64,000 bases of DNA from an uncultured Bryobacteraceae bacterium (GCA_938003835.1 CALKXJ010000020.1:124001-188000), one strand, 5' to 3'; positions 26,698 through 38,313 are shown, counted from the first letter of the stretch. Notes: generated by a model not told the origin, from the sequence alone. A program made the numbers and translations.

Positions 26698-28008
26698 TCA
26701 GCCCAGCAAACTCCGCCCTTGTTCGCCCACCGGGCCCCGCGGCTCCCCGAACTCCTGCCACAACAGGTAGCCGAGCGCATCCGCAAGGTGCGTTCGCCGC
26801 GGGTCCCGATCCTTGTCGATCAAACTACTGCCCGGCTTGTAAGTCACTTCCTCGAAATCTCGAATCAGCTCCCGGCACTTCGGGCTGACATAGAGCCGTA
26901 TTTCCCCAGCCGCATTCCTCAGCCGGGCGTTTACCAGCGCCACACGGTCGCGTACCGCCGGGTTCCTCCGGGGAATCCGGTAGTCCACCCGGCTGTAGCC
27001 CCCTCGCGCTAGACACTTCCGCAGGATCTCGAGGTCCGTGCCGCCGCCCGTCTGCGCGTGCCGCCCCGAGGCGTCGGCATACACCCGAAGCCCCGCTTTC
27101 GTCGGCGGATACCGGTTGGCGAACTCCTCATACGCCTCCCAGGTGCTGGAACGGCTAAGCACGATCTCATCCAGCACCTGCACGGTCTCTCCCTCCCGCT
27201 GCGCAATTACGCTGCACATCGGATCGACGTTGAAGTCCAGCGCCCACATGAGCGGCTGCCTCGCATCCGCCTCGAGCTCCCGAACGTGGACCGCTCGCTC
27301 GAACGCGTGATACACCCGGCCCTCGTGCATGCTCAGGTATTCACCCAGCACCTCTTGCCGGTAAAACCGCTCGTCGTAGCTGTGCCGCAGCCGCTCGTAG
27401 AAATCCGGGATCTTTTCGAGCAGATGCCGGTTCTCCATCGGTCGGGCGACTACCGCCTCGTAACCCTCCACCGGCTTCTCGATGAACCGCCGGTAAACCC
27501 AGTCGTGGCCCTTCGGAGTCCACACGGCAAACCCGCAGAGCCGCCGTGCCAGCGGATCTCGTAGCCGCCCTTCCAGCCGCACCCACGCCTCCTCGGAGGT
27601 ATAGGTCAACTCGTCCACGCCGAACCAGGCCAGGTTTGTACCCCGAAGCCTCTCGTACTCCTCGAGCGAGCGAAACAGAATCCGCGAACGTGTATCTTTC
27701 AGCACTAAGACGTTCTCGGACTTATTCAGCTCATACGGAATCGAGTTGCTCTCCAGCACCTCGAGCAGCGTCGCTTGCGTGGTGTCCCGCAACATCGGAT
27801 ACGTGGGCGCTCCCACCAGGCCCGTCCGGCCGGGGTTCAGGTAACTCAGCTTGATCGCCTCCTGGCACAGCGCCCGGCTCTTGCCCGAACCGATCGGCCC
27901 GGAAAACCCCTTGAAACGTGCCTGCGAACGATGAAACCGCGCTTGAGACGGCAGCGCTGCGTACTCGATCAGGCAGGTACATCTTCCGTCCCGGACGGTT
28001 CGACCCAT
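26698..28008 (-). CDS. Terminase large subunit (packaging ATPase and nuclease)
   Basis: 436 aa. ATPase part: Walker A GPIGSGKS (37-44), Walker B LAWFGVDE (126-133, acidic pair D132/E133). RNase H-like nuclease part: ALDFNVDP (D258), VYADASG (D312) and THLADALG (D410), so the three metal-binding acidic residues are all present. It should translocate and cut DNA at the portal. The start at ATG 28008 overlaps the TerS-like gene by 40 bases; no strong ribosome site is visible, so coupling is likely. Intact motifs argue that the module can still package DNA. Confidence 0.85.
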   Translation of the reverse strand: MGRTVRDGRCTCLIEYAALPSQARFHRSQARFKGFSGPIGSGKSRALCQEAIKLSYLNPGRTGLVGAPTYPMLRDTTQATLLEVLESNSIPYELNKSENVLVLKDTRSRILFRSLEEYERLRGTNLAWFGVDELTYTSEEAWVRLEGRLRDPLARRLCGFAVWTPKGHDWVYRRFIEKPVEGYEAVVARPMENRHLLEKIPDFYERLRHSYDERFYRQEVLGEYLSMHEGRVYHAFERAVHVRELEADARQPLMWALDFNVDPMCSVIAQREGETVQVLDEIVLSRSSTWEAYEEFANRYPPTKAGLRVYADASGRHAQTGGGTDLEILRKCLARGGYSRVDYRIPRRNPAVRDRVALVNARLRNAAGEIRLYVSPKCRELIRDFEEVTYKPGSSLIDKDRDPRRTHLADALGYLLWQEFGEPRGPVGEQGRSLLG

Positions 28009-28274
28009 GTCACCACAATCTCCCGGGGGCGCTCTTCCTCGAGCTCCTTGCGCAGCTCCAGCAGCCGGATGAAGTCTCCCACGCTTGCCTTGAAGTCACT
28101 CTTCTTCAGCCGCTCTTCGAGCCGCGCAAGGATTTCGTCGATGAGTTCTGCCTTCCGTTGATACCAGTCTTCGGCCGCCTGCCGGCCTGACCTCGTCCCG
28201 GCTCGCCCATCCCCCGACCGCAGTGCCCCCTCCCCTCTCTCGCTTCCTGCCCCTCCCTTCCGTCTCTCCGCCAT
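27969..28274 (-). CDS. Small-terminase-like protein lacking a visible HTH domain
   Basis: 101 aa from the ATG at 28274 (the frame extends to 28313). The N-terminal ~40 residues are Gly/Arg-rich and look disordered; then come two helices (AEDWYQRKAELIDEILARLEERL; SVGDFIRLLELRKELEEE) and a short C-terminal strand REIVVTWVEP. The helical oligomerisation core and the C-terminal strand that docks TerL resemble small terminases, but no N-terminal helix-turn-helix for pac-site binding is seen. The gene directly precedes and overlaps TerL, which supports the assignment. Confidence 0.5.
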   Translation of the reverse strand: MAERRKGGAGSERGEGALRSGDGRAGTRSGRQAAEDWYQRKAELIDEILARLEERLKKSDFKASVGDFIRLLELRKELEEERPREIVVTWVEPSGTEDVPA

Positions 28275-28319
28275 CCCACTCGACTGCCTCCGGTTCCTCA
28301 CCGCACTCCACACTTATGC

Positions 28320-28355
28320 GGGCGGCGCCCCAACTCAGGCCCTCCGGCGCCGCCC
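28320..28355 (-). terminator. GC-rich hairpin before the particle module
   Basis: Perfect 10-bp inverted repeat GGGCGGCGCC / GGCGCCGCCC with a 16-base loop, about 45 bases upstream of the TerS-like start. No U run follows on either strand, so it may be a factor-dependent stop for upstream transcription or a leader structure of the module. Confidence 0.35.
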
Positions 28356-28450
28356 CTCGCATCCCTCTAGGAAGCCCCACACTCGCCCATCGCTGGTATG
28401 AGCCTACCACCCAGAAGCTGCGATTCCTCCGCTGGGCGAGCTCTATCCGT

Positions 28451-28479
28451 CTGATAAAACAGGGAAAGATTCGCGTGAA
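28451..28479 (-). promoter_or_regulatory. Candidate promoter for the particle module
   Basis: Reading leftward, TTCACG (28479-28474) and TATCAG (28456-28451) are separated by 17 bases, each matching 4 of 6 sigma-70 consensus bases. It lies in a locally AT-richer patch of the only sizeable gap before the module. Weak by sequence alone. Confidence 0.3.
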
Positions 28480-28525
28480 CTCGCCGTGACTGCCCAAGCC
28501 GCCTGCCAGAGCTTAGCCGAGAAGC

Positions 28526-29638
28526 TTAACCCTCTGTGTTCTCGACAAACTCCCCCACCGGGATGCCGTAAATGGCCGGCTTGCCCTCCCGGTCGCTCTC
28601 GAAAAACAACCACCGGCTGTCCGGCGAAAACGCCAGGTTGGCGCGCGCTGGCTCCGAACTCTTGTGCTCGCAGAGCGTCAGCTCGCGCCCGGTCACCCGT
28701 AGCAGCAACAAAATGTGGGGACTCGCCTTCGTCCCGCTCGCCCCGGCAAACACCGAGGCGTTGCGGTTGGCAGCAAATGCCACAAACTGCGACGTCTTCG
28801 CGATGAGCCTGTCCTCGCCGGTCTCGACCACGATCTCCCGCAGGCTGTGTAGCTGCCGTGGATCTGGCGGATAGTTCAGATAAATGAGCGTCTCCCCGTC
28901 CCGGGTAAACAGGGCCTGCCCCGTTCGGCCCGCCGCCACCGCCAGGCGTCGCTCGTTGCGTCCGCCGAAGTCGACCAGCAGCAACTCCCCCTCGCCCGTC
29001 CGCACCAGGACCATCGCCGCCCGCGGCCGGATCAGCGGCTGCCTTAGCACGCCCTCCCGCTCGATCACCGTCTCCGTGCGCCCGCTTCCCAGATCCGTGA
29101 GCCTCAGCCGCGAACGACCCCCGGACACCTCGACAAACGCCGCCCTCCGCCCGTCGCCTGACACCGCCGGCCCGTCCCCCCGCTCGTACCCCGGCGAAAT
29201 CTCGTATAACTTCCTTGCTCGGTAATTCCTGAGGCTGACGCGCACGAGCGACCGCCCGTCGAAGTAAACAACGTGACGCTCGTCAGGCAGTAGCGCCACC
29301 GTCTCCGCCGCGAGCTCCGCCGCCTCCGTCACCAGCCAGTTCTGGCCCGTCTTGATGTCCATTCGGTAGACTTGGGCCGTGCCGGTGCGCTCCGAGCTGT
29401 ACACCAGAAAGTTCCCTCGTCCAGACACGCACGGGGTAATCGGCGCAGGGAGCCGGCTTTGGTGCGCCGGATCCGTGAATCGTGTCACCACGAACTCGGT
29501 GGCGGGGTCCAGATAACGCCGCGCTTCGGAAGGGAAGATTCGCCCCTTCTGCGTCGCGGCCGGCAGACGGAGCAGCGAACAATACGCAACGAAGGAACGT
29601 CGGCTCCAGCCCCGGCCGGGCGGCCGAGCCCGAATCAT
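28526..29638 (-). CDS. Tat-exported TolB/PD40-type beta-propeller protein
   Basis: 370 aa from the ATG at 29638; the longer open frame upstream is antisense-like and not used. The N terminus has a twin-arginine pattern (WSRRSFVAY) followed by a short hydrophobic stretch, so Tat export is likely. Repeated PD40 blades are visible: GNFLVYSSERTGTAQVYRMD, RAAFVEVSGGRSRLRLTDLG, TRDGETLIYLNYPPD, FSPDSRWLFFESDREGKPAIY. Such propellers usually bind proteins or glycans in the periplasm; no catalytic residues are recognised and the role is unknown. Confidence 0.75.
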   Translation of the reverse strand: MIRARPPGRGWSRRSFVAYCSLLRLPAATQKGRIFPSEARRYLDPATEFVVTRFTDPAHQSRLPAPITPCVSGRGNFLVYSSERTGTAQVYRMDIKTGQNWLVTEAAELAAETVALLPDERHVVYFDGRSLVRVSLRNYRARKLYEISPGYERGDGPAVSGDGRRAAFVEVSGGRSRLRLTDLGSGRTETVIEREGVLRQPLIRPRAAMVLVRTGEGELLLVDFGGRNERRLAVAAGRTGQALFTRDGETLIYLNYPPDPRQLHSLREIVVETGEDRLIAKTSQFVAFAANRNASVFAGASGTKASPHILLLLRVTGRELTLCEHKSSEPARANLAFSPDSRWLFFESDREGKPAIYGIPVGEFVENTEG

Positions 29639-29688
29639 ACACTTCGATCCTAGCACGCGCCTCCCCAAACTCCCCCTCAGGCGCGCGC

Positions 29689-30618
29689 TCACATCTTCTC
29701 GAGCTCGATGTTCCCGTTCGAGGTCTCCAGCTCCAGCATCGGACCTCCGCCGCCGATCACCCCTTCCAGTCTCGTCTTGCCTCGCTCTCCCCCCTCGACG
29801 TCGAAGTTGGTCGAAATCGCCCCGTTCGTCGTCGAAGCCTTCACCCGTGCCGCCAGCGCCCCCGGCGCGCGGACCACAATCGAGCCGTTGCTGGTCCTCA
29901 CTACAACGTCCGTCTTCGGTGCCTGTTCCAGCGTCAGCCGCACCGCTCCGTTTGACGTCCGCAGCCTCACCGGGCGGCTTCCCGCCGCCTCCGCCAGCCG
30001 CACCTCGATGCTCGCATTCGACGTCGTCGCCTCCAGGGGTGCCCGGACGCCCTCCGCCTGAATCCGGCCGTTGGATGTCCGCAGCACGGCGGCTCCGCTG
30101 CATTCGGCCAGCTCCACCCGCCCGTTCGACGTCGATGCCTCCACATCTCCCCGGATGCGCACGGCGCGGATTCCCCCGTTGGAACTCGCCAGCCGGCTCT
30201 CGCCCTCGATGTCCTCCACCTCCACGCCGCCGTTCGACGTCTCCGCTCGCTCGACCGCGATCTGCCGCGGTGCCCGGATCGTAAAACTCGCCCCCATGTT
30301 CCCGCGCCGTCCCGACGGTCGGACCACCCGAATTCGCACCGCCTCCTCCGTCGCCACGATGTCGATCCTCATCGCTTCTAGCAACTCCTTGCTCGACGCC
30401 TGGCGCGTGCCGCGGATCTCCACCTCCTGGCGCTCCCAGCCCGTGATCCGGATCGATCCGTTCAACGACTCCACCGAGAGCCGTCCCCCGGCCTTCAGCG
30501 GATAACTGTAACTGAAATCCTCCTTGACTGTGGCCGGGCTCGCCAGCTCCTCCAACTCGCAACCGGCCAGCAGAATCGCGCTTGCGCCCGCCAGCACCGC
30601 GCCCGCTACAGTTCGCAT
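29689..30618 (-). CDS. DUF4097-type beta-solenoid lipoprotein
   Basis: 309 aa. The ATG at 30618 is preferred over a GTG at 30645 because it gives a clean lipoprotein leader ending in the lipobox LLAGC. The rest is a repetitive beta-structure in which TSNG/SSNG recurs about every 20-25 residues (AETSNGGVEVEDI, LASSNGGIRAVRI, ASTSNGRVELAEC, LRTSNGRIQAEGV, VRTSNGSIVVRAP, ASTTNGAISTNFD, LETSNGNIELEKM), typical of DUF4097 solenoids. Membrane-anchored, function unknown; in acidobacteria these genes often sit near sigma/anti-sigma systems. Confidence 0.75.
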   Translation of the reverse strand: MRTVAGAVLAGASAILLAGCELEELASPATVKEDFSYSYPLKAGGRLSVESLNGSIRITGWERQEVEIRGTRQASSKELLEAMRIDIVATEEAVRIRVVRPSGRRGNMGASFTIRAPRQIAVERAETSNGGVEVEDIEGESRLASSNGGIRAVRIRGDVEASTSNGRVELAECSGAAVLRTSNGRIQAEGVRAPLEATTSNASIEVRLAEAAGSRPVRLRTSNGAVRLTLEQAPKTDVVVRTSNGSIVVRAPGALAARVKASTTNGAISTNFDVEGGERGKTRLEGVIGGGGPMLELETSNGNIELEKM

Positions 30619-30727
30619 CTCTTTCTTCCCCACGGCTATACGCACCCCACCCGGATTTGTTCCATCCCCCGCTTGGGGAACTCCGCCGCCATGTTAGCCT
30701 GAAATTATCCCATGGGTCAGTCCCCCT

Positions 30728-34165
<3,438 letters not shown>

Positions 34166-34190
34166 TCCGCGCGAACGCACCTGCTGCGCT

Positions 34191-34502
34191 TCAGGCGCCG
34201 CCCGGGCCCGTCTCCAGCCTGCGCCAGAGCGTGCTCGCTGCAAGATGCTCGTCTATCAGAGTCCGGCTCAGCACGTCCGCCGGAACCCCGTACCGGTGCC
34301 CCTCCACCGCTGCCGCCAGGGCCTCGAGCCGCGCCTCTTCCACCATCACCGCGCGGTGCCGCCACGACAGCTCCACCTGATCGAGCCGCTCCGCCTCGGC
34401 CGCCGGCCTCAAAACCGGCCCGCGCCGTGCCACGCCCCGCAGCGGCTCGGCCATGGGCTCGACCACGCCTCCCTGCCGGCCGATTGACAGCTTCTCCGCC
34501 AT
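34191..34502 (-). CDS. flgM: FlgM-like anti-sigma-28 factor
   Basis: 103 aa. The C-terminal two thirds follow the FlgM pattern: ERLDQVELSWRHRAVMVEEARLEALAAAVEGHRYGVPADVLSRTLIDEHL, that is a DxVELS segment, then an RLxALxxAVxxGxYxVxxxxLxxxLI helix that binds FliA. The N terminus is unstructured, as usual. FlgM holds sigma-28 inactive until it is exported through the completed hook. It is the last gene of the leftward flagellar operon, 36 bases after flgJ; its partner fliA is the twelfth gene of the opposite operon. Assignment is by motif and context. Confidence 0.6.
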   Translation of the reverse strand: MAEKLSIGRQGGVVEPMAEPLRGVARRGPVLRPAAEAERLDQVELSWRHRAVMVEEARLEALAAAVEGHRYGVPADVLSRTLIDEHLAASTLWRRLETGPGGA

Positions 34503-34538
34503 CTCTGAAGCTTCTTATCGGCCGGCTGCGCCAACCTC

Positions 34539-34835
34539 TCACGGTTTCGTGCGAAGCCCCTCCACGATCAGCTCCGCCAGCCCCAGCCCCCCAGCTCCCG
34601 CCAGCGCCTGCGCCAACTGCGCCTCGGCCAGTTCCACCATCGTCGCCCCCGCCTCATCCTCGCCAGTGCCCAACCAGCCCTCGCCTGAAGCCCGCGCCGC
34701 CTTGAGCATCTCCGTCACCAGCAGCGCTTCGAACTCCGCCGCCGCCCGCCGCAACAGCTCCGGATCCTCCCTCTGCCCGGACTCCTTGAGCCGCGCCAGC
34801 CGCTCCGCCCAAACCTCTCCCAGCGGTGCAATCAT
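34539..34835 (-). CDS. flgJ: FlgJ rod-binding domain protein (no muramidase domain)
   Basis: 98 aa, corresponding only to the rod-capping N-terminal domain of enterobacterial FlgJ: RRAAAEFEALLVTEMLKAAR is the family hallmark. The peptidoglycan hydrolase domain present in gammaproteobacteria is missing, as in many other phyla, so a separate enzyme must open the wall. The ATG directly follows the flgI stop (TAGATG). Confidence 0.85.
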   Translation of the reverse strand: MIAPLGEVWAERLARLKESGQREDPELLRRAAAEFEALLVTEMLKAARASGEGWLGTGEDEAGATMVELAEAQLAQALAGAGGLGLAELIVEGLRTKP

Positions 34836-35939
34836 CTAAATCACCTCGATCTCCGCCTCGAGCGCGCCCGCCGCCCGCAGGTTCTCCAGAATCGCAATGA
34901 CGTCCCGCGGCGTCGAGCCGATCGCCAGAAGCGCCCGCACCAGATCCTCCACGGTCGCCCCCGGCTCGAGCGCCACATGTCGCGCCTTCTCCTCGCTCAC
35001 GCCCACCTGCCGCTCAGGCACCGTCACCGTCTGCCCCTGACTGAACGGCGCCGGCTGCGATACCGCATACGCCGTGCGCACCTCCACCGTCAGCGCCCCG
35101 TGCAGGATCGACACCGGCGCGATCCGCACCTCCTTGCCCATCACAATGGTTCCCGTACGCTCGTTGATCACGATCCGCGCTGCCCGGTCCGCCTCCACCG
35201 TCAGATTCTCCACCAGCGAGACGAACTCCACCGTGCGCCCCGCATACTCCTTCGGAACCTCCACCACCACCGTCCCGGCGCTCTCGGCCCGCGCCACGGC
35301 TCTCCCGGATCCGCCGAACTGTTTGTTCACCGCCTCGGCCAGCCGCGCCGCCGTCGTGAAATCGCTCCTCCGAAGCTGCCACCGCAACGTCCCACTCGCC
35401 ACCTCCGACGGCGGCGCCCGCTCCACGATCGCTCCGTTCACAATCCGGCCCGCCGTCGGATGGTTCATCGTCTTCGTGTTGCCCCCTCCACCCGCCAGAA
35501 ATCCCCCGGTGACCACCGGCCCCTGCGCCACCGCATACACCTGCCCGTCGGCCGCCTTGAGCGGCGTCAGCAACAGCAGACCTCCTTGCAACGTCGTCGC
35601 GTCGCCCACCGCCGCCACGTTCACGTCGATCCGCGTCCCCGGCTGCGCAAACGGAGGCAGATTCGCCGTCACCATCACCGCCGCCGTGTTGCGCACCAGC
35701 ATCGCCTTCGGATCCACCGAGACACCCATCCGCTCGAGCAGATTCGCTAGCGTCTGCGCCGAAAAGACCGTCTGGCGCTTGTCGCCCGTCCCCGCCAGCC
35801 CCACCACCAGCCCGTAGCCGAGCAGTTGGTTGTCGCGCACCCCCTCGAGCGCCGCCACCTCCTTGAGCCGCGCCGGAGCGCCACGGCCGGAGACCGCCGT
35901 CAAAACCAGCGCCAGCCAGACCTTCGCTCCCAACCGCAT
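34836..35939 (-). CDS. flgI: Flagellar P-ring protein FlgI
   Basis: 367 aa, normal length. Signal peptide (MRLGAKVWLALVLTAVSGRGAPA) followed by RLKEVAALEGVRDNQLLGYGLVVGL, the strongly conserved start of mature FlgI. It forms the ring around the rod in the peptidoglycan layer and is escorted by FlgA, whose gene is two places upstream. It begins 9 bases after flgH. Presence of P- and L-ring genes shows the cell has an outer membrane. Confidence 0.95.
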   Translation of the reverse strand: MRLGAKVWLALVLTAVSGRGAPARLKEVAALEGVRDNQLLGYGLVVGLAGTGDKRQTVFSAQTLANLLERMGVSVDPKAMLVRNTAAVMVTANLPPFAQPGTRIDVNVAAVGDATTLQGGLLLLTPLKAADGQVYAVAQGPVVTGGFLAGGGGNTKTMNHPTAGRIVNGAIVERAPPSEVASGTLRWQLRRSDFTTAARLAEAVNKQFGGSGRAVARAESAGTVVVEVPKEYAGRTVEFVSLVENLTVEADRAARIVINERTGTIVMGKEVRIAPVSILHGALTVEVRTAYAVSQPAPFSQGQTVTVPERQVGVSEEKARHVALEPGATVEDLVRALLAIGSTPRDVIAILENLRAAGALEAEIEVI

Positions 35940-35948
35940 CTTCGACCC

Positions 35949-36620
35949 TCAGAATGGCAGCAACCCCAGCAGGAGCCGGTAAAGGAAGTTCGGCCGCCGA
36001 ATCGCATCCCCCACCACGCCCCTGCCGTTCACCTTCACCTCGAGATTCGCCAGCCGGTCCGAGGAGACCCGGTTTCGCCCGTCCAGATCGTTCCAGCGCA
36101 CCACGCCCCGCACCGTCACCTGCTGGCGCTCGGCGTTGATCCAGACCTCCTTGGACCCTTCCACCACCAGGTTCCCGTTCGGCAGAACATGCGTCACCCG
36201 GCCCGAAATCGTCGTCGTCAGCACCGTCTCCCGGCTGGTCTCCCCCTGCCCGTCGAGCTCTTGCTGGCCTCCGAGATCGGCCAGATTCGCCAGCGGCCCC
36301 GTCGCCTTCCTCAGCCCGCCCAGAGCCGCGACGCCGCCCCGCGCGCTCCCTTTCCGCGTCGCGCTTGTCGCCCCGCGGCTCAACGCCGAGGCCCGGTCCG
36401 CCACCACAATCGTGACGATGTCATCCACCCGGCGCGCCCGCAGGTCCGGAGCGATCTCGCTCAGCATGCCGCTGTCGGTGTAGAGCGAGCCGGCGCTGGC
36501 GCGACGCTCCGCAGCCCGACTGCTCGCCTCCTGAATGTACTCCTCGAGCGTCGGCGCCCCCTGCCGCTCTGCTGCCGCAAAGGCGGCGCCCGCCGCCATC
36601 GCCAAGAAAAACCTCATCAT
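35949..36620 (-). CDS. flgH: Flagellar L-ring protein FlgH, without lipobox
   Basis: 223 aa. The core is clear FlgH: SLYTDSGMLSEIAPDLRARRVDDIVTIVV, then NGNLVVEGSKEVWINAERQQVTVRGVVR. The leader MMRFFLAMAAGAAFAAAERQ looks like an ordinary signal peptide with no cysteine, and the whole protein contains none, whereas FlgH is usually an outer-membrane lipoprotein. The first ATG overlaps the flgA stop (ATGA). It should form the outer-membrane ring around the rod. Confidence 0.92.
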   Translation of the reverse strand: MMRFFLAMAAGAAFAAAERQGAPTLEEYIQEASSRAAERRASAGSLYTDSGMLSEIAPDLRARRVDDIVTIVVADRASALSRGATSATRKGSARGGVAALGGLRKATGPLANLADLGGQQELDGQGETSRETVLTTTISGRVTHVLPNGNLVVEGSKEVWINAERQQVTVRGVVRWNDLDGRNRVSSDRLANLEVKVNGRGVVGDAIRRPNFLYRLLLGLLPF

Positions 36621-37525
36621 CGGACCGCTCCTTGCTCGCTGAGATCCACCGCAAGTTGGCCCGGCCCTTCCACGACCGCCCGGAAGCGCCTGCCGGTCGC
36701 CGGATTCCGAACCAGCACGGCGTCACCGCGGCGGCCGGGAGTCTCCGCGCGCGCCTCGAGCACCAGGCGCGCCCCGGCGCTCCGGACCTCTACCTCGACC
36801 GCATCCCCCCGCTTGACTTCCGGCGCCAGCCACAACGCCTCCCCTGTCACCACCTCGCCGGCGCGGATCCTTCGCCGCGGGCGAGCGCCCACAACCTCAG
36901 CAGCCCTGAGCGCCTCCGGCACGGCCCTCGGGAACACCTCCACCAGCCGCTCCTCGACGTCACCGGCCTCGACCGGCCTTCCCGGCGCCAGATCGCGCCG
37001 CGCCACCAGCGCCCGCCGCTCGACCCGCACCCTCACCCGCGCCCAGACCGGCGCCGTCCGCCCGCTCGCCATGCGCACCCGGCCTCGCCAAAGCACCGTC
37101 CCGCCCGGCTGCGCCGGCGGCCCGGCCAGCCCGGCCAGAGGAAACTCAATAGCTCCGCCCGGCACCGGATACCGGGCGTAGTCCACAATCTCGATCCGCG
37201 CCTCCTCGCCCAGGCTGCGCCGCATCGCCTCCACCAGATCCGCTTCCGCCAGCCGCACGACGGCCCGCTCGACGCAAACGGCGTCGACGGAAGCCTCGAT
37301 CAGCCCGTGCCGCCGCGCCAGACGCGCCAGCTCCGCCGGAGCCAGCACGCGCCGGATGCCCGGCGCCGGCGCATAGCCGAGCTCGAGCGCCGGATCGAGC
37401 GCGGCAAACAGCGGCCTCAGCCGCGCCAGCTCCCCGGCGCGGATCCGCTCGCCTTCCACCACCAGACACTCCTCGGCCGGCGCCCATGCCGTGAGAAAAG
37501 CCGCCGCCAGAACCACCCGCCTCAT
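36617..37525 (-). CDS. flgA: FlgA, periplasmic chaperone for P-ring assembly
   Basis: 302 aa with a signal peptide (MRRVVLAAAFLTAWA). The C-terminal SAF-type domain is typical: VARRDLAPGRPVEAGDVEERLVEV, then RRRIRAGEVVTGEALWLAPEVKRGDAVEVEV and GDAVLVRNPATGRRFRAVVEG. FlgA stabilises FlgI subunits before they form the P ring. The gene overlaps flgG upstream by an ATGA and flgH downstream by another, so the rod and ring genes are translationally coupled. Confidence 0.88.
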   Translation of the reverse strand: MRRVVLAAAFLTAWAPAEECLVVEGERIRAGELARLRPLFAALDPALELGYAPAPGIRRVLAPAELARLARRHGLIEASVDAVCVERAVVRLAEADLVEAMRRSLGEEARIEIVDYARYPVPGGAIEFPLAGLAGPPAQPGGTVLWRGRVRMASGRTAPVWARVRVRVERRALVARRDLAPGRPVEAGDVEERLVEVFPRAVPEALRAAEVVGARPRRRIRAGEVVTGEALWLAPEVKRGDAVEVEVRSAGARLVLEARAETPGRRGDAVLVRNPATGRRFRAVVEGPGQLAVDLSEQGAVR

Positions 37526-38313
37526 CGCGTCACGTTGTTGGCCTGCTGGTACATCTCGTCAGCCGCCCGCACCACCTTGGCATTAGCCTCGTACGCCCGC
37601 TGGCTCACGATTAGGTTGATGAACTCCTCCACCACGCTCACGTTCGACTGCTCCACATAGCCCTGTAACAGCGTGCCGCCTCCCTCCTGGCCGCCCGGAT
37701 TGCCGATCGTCGGTTCGCCCGAGGCGTCCGTCGGAGTGAACAGGTTCCGCCCGATGCTGTTCAATCCCGCCGGGTTCGGAAACAGCGCCAGTTGGATCTG
37801 CCCGGCTAGCTGCGCCGTCGTCTGCCCCGGCGTGAGATAACTTACCGTGCCGTCCGGCGCGATCGTGATCGATTGCGCCTCCGGCGGCAGCGTGATCTGC
37901 GGCTCCAGCGGATCCCCGTCGGCCGTCACCAGGTTCCCGTCCCGGTCCAGATGGAACGTCCCGGCTCGCGTGTACGCCAGCTCGCCCGATGGCAGGCGGA
38001 TCTGGAACATCCCTCGGCCCTGGATCACCAGATCGAGCGGGTTGTTCGTCAGCATGAAATTGCCCTGCGAAAAGATGATCTCGTTGGCCACCGGCCGCGT
38101 CCCCAGGCCGAGCTGCAAGCCCGTCGGAACGATCGTCTGCGATCCGGCCGCCGCCCCCGGTTGGACGAAGTTCTGATAGAGCAGATCCTGAAACTGCGTC
38201 CGCCGCGCCTTGAAGCCTACCGTGTTGGCATTGGCCAGATTGTGCGCGATGTTGTCCACGTTCATCTGCTGCGCGGTCATGCCGCTCGCCGCGCTGAACA
38301 GGGCTCGAATCAT
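37522..38313 (-). CDS. flgG: Flagellar distal rod protein FlgG
   Basis: 263 aa, standard length. N terminus MIRALFSAASGMTAQQMNVDNIAHNLANANTVGFK carries the rod/hook signature; the C terminus EQSNVSVVEEFINLIVSQRAYEANAKVV is equally diagnostic. A Gln/Gly-rich stretch around FVQPGAAAGSQT is the usual FlgG-specific insert. It builds the distal rod that crosses the periplasm. The coding region ends by overlapping the flgA start. Confidence 0.95.
   Translation of the reverse strand: MIRALFSAASGMTAQQMNVDNIAHNLANANTVGFKARRTQFQDLLYQNFVQPGAAAGSQTIVPTGLQLGLGTRPVANEIIFSQGNFMLTNNPLDLVIQGRGMFQIRLPSGELAYTRAGTFHLDRDGNLVTADGDPLEPQITLPPEAQSITIAPDGTVSYLTPGQTTAQLAGQIQLALFPNPAGLNSIGRNLFTPTDASGEPTIGNPGGQEGGGTLLQGYVEQSNVSVVEEFINLIVSQRAYEANAKVVRAADEMYQQANNVTR

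Larger units (their letters stand above)
28275..28525. other. Intergenic spacer upstream of the particle module
   Basis: 251 bases with no convincing gene. It separates the beta-propeller gene (same strand, upstream) from the particle module. It contains the 10-bp hairpin at 28320-28355 and a weak leftward promoter at 28451-28479. No direct repeat shared with the other end of the module (11290-11345) was found by eye. Confidence 0.5.

Noticed and set aside
11290-28525. Attachment-site direct repeats flanking the particle module
   Set aside because: Comparison by eye of both flanks gave no shared stretch of about 10 bases or more, and no tRNA gene or integrase is present. A computed repeat search could change this.
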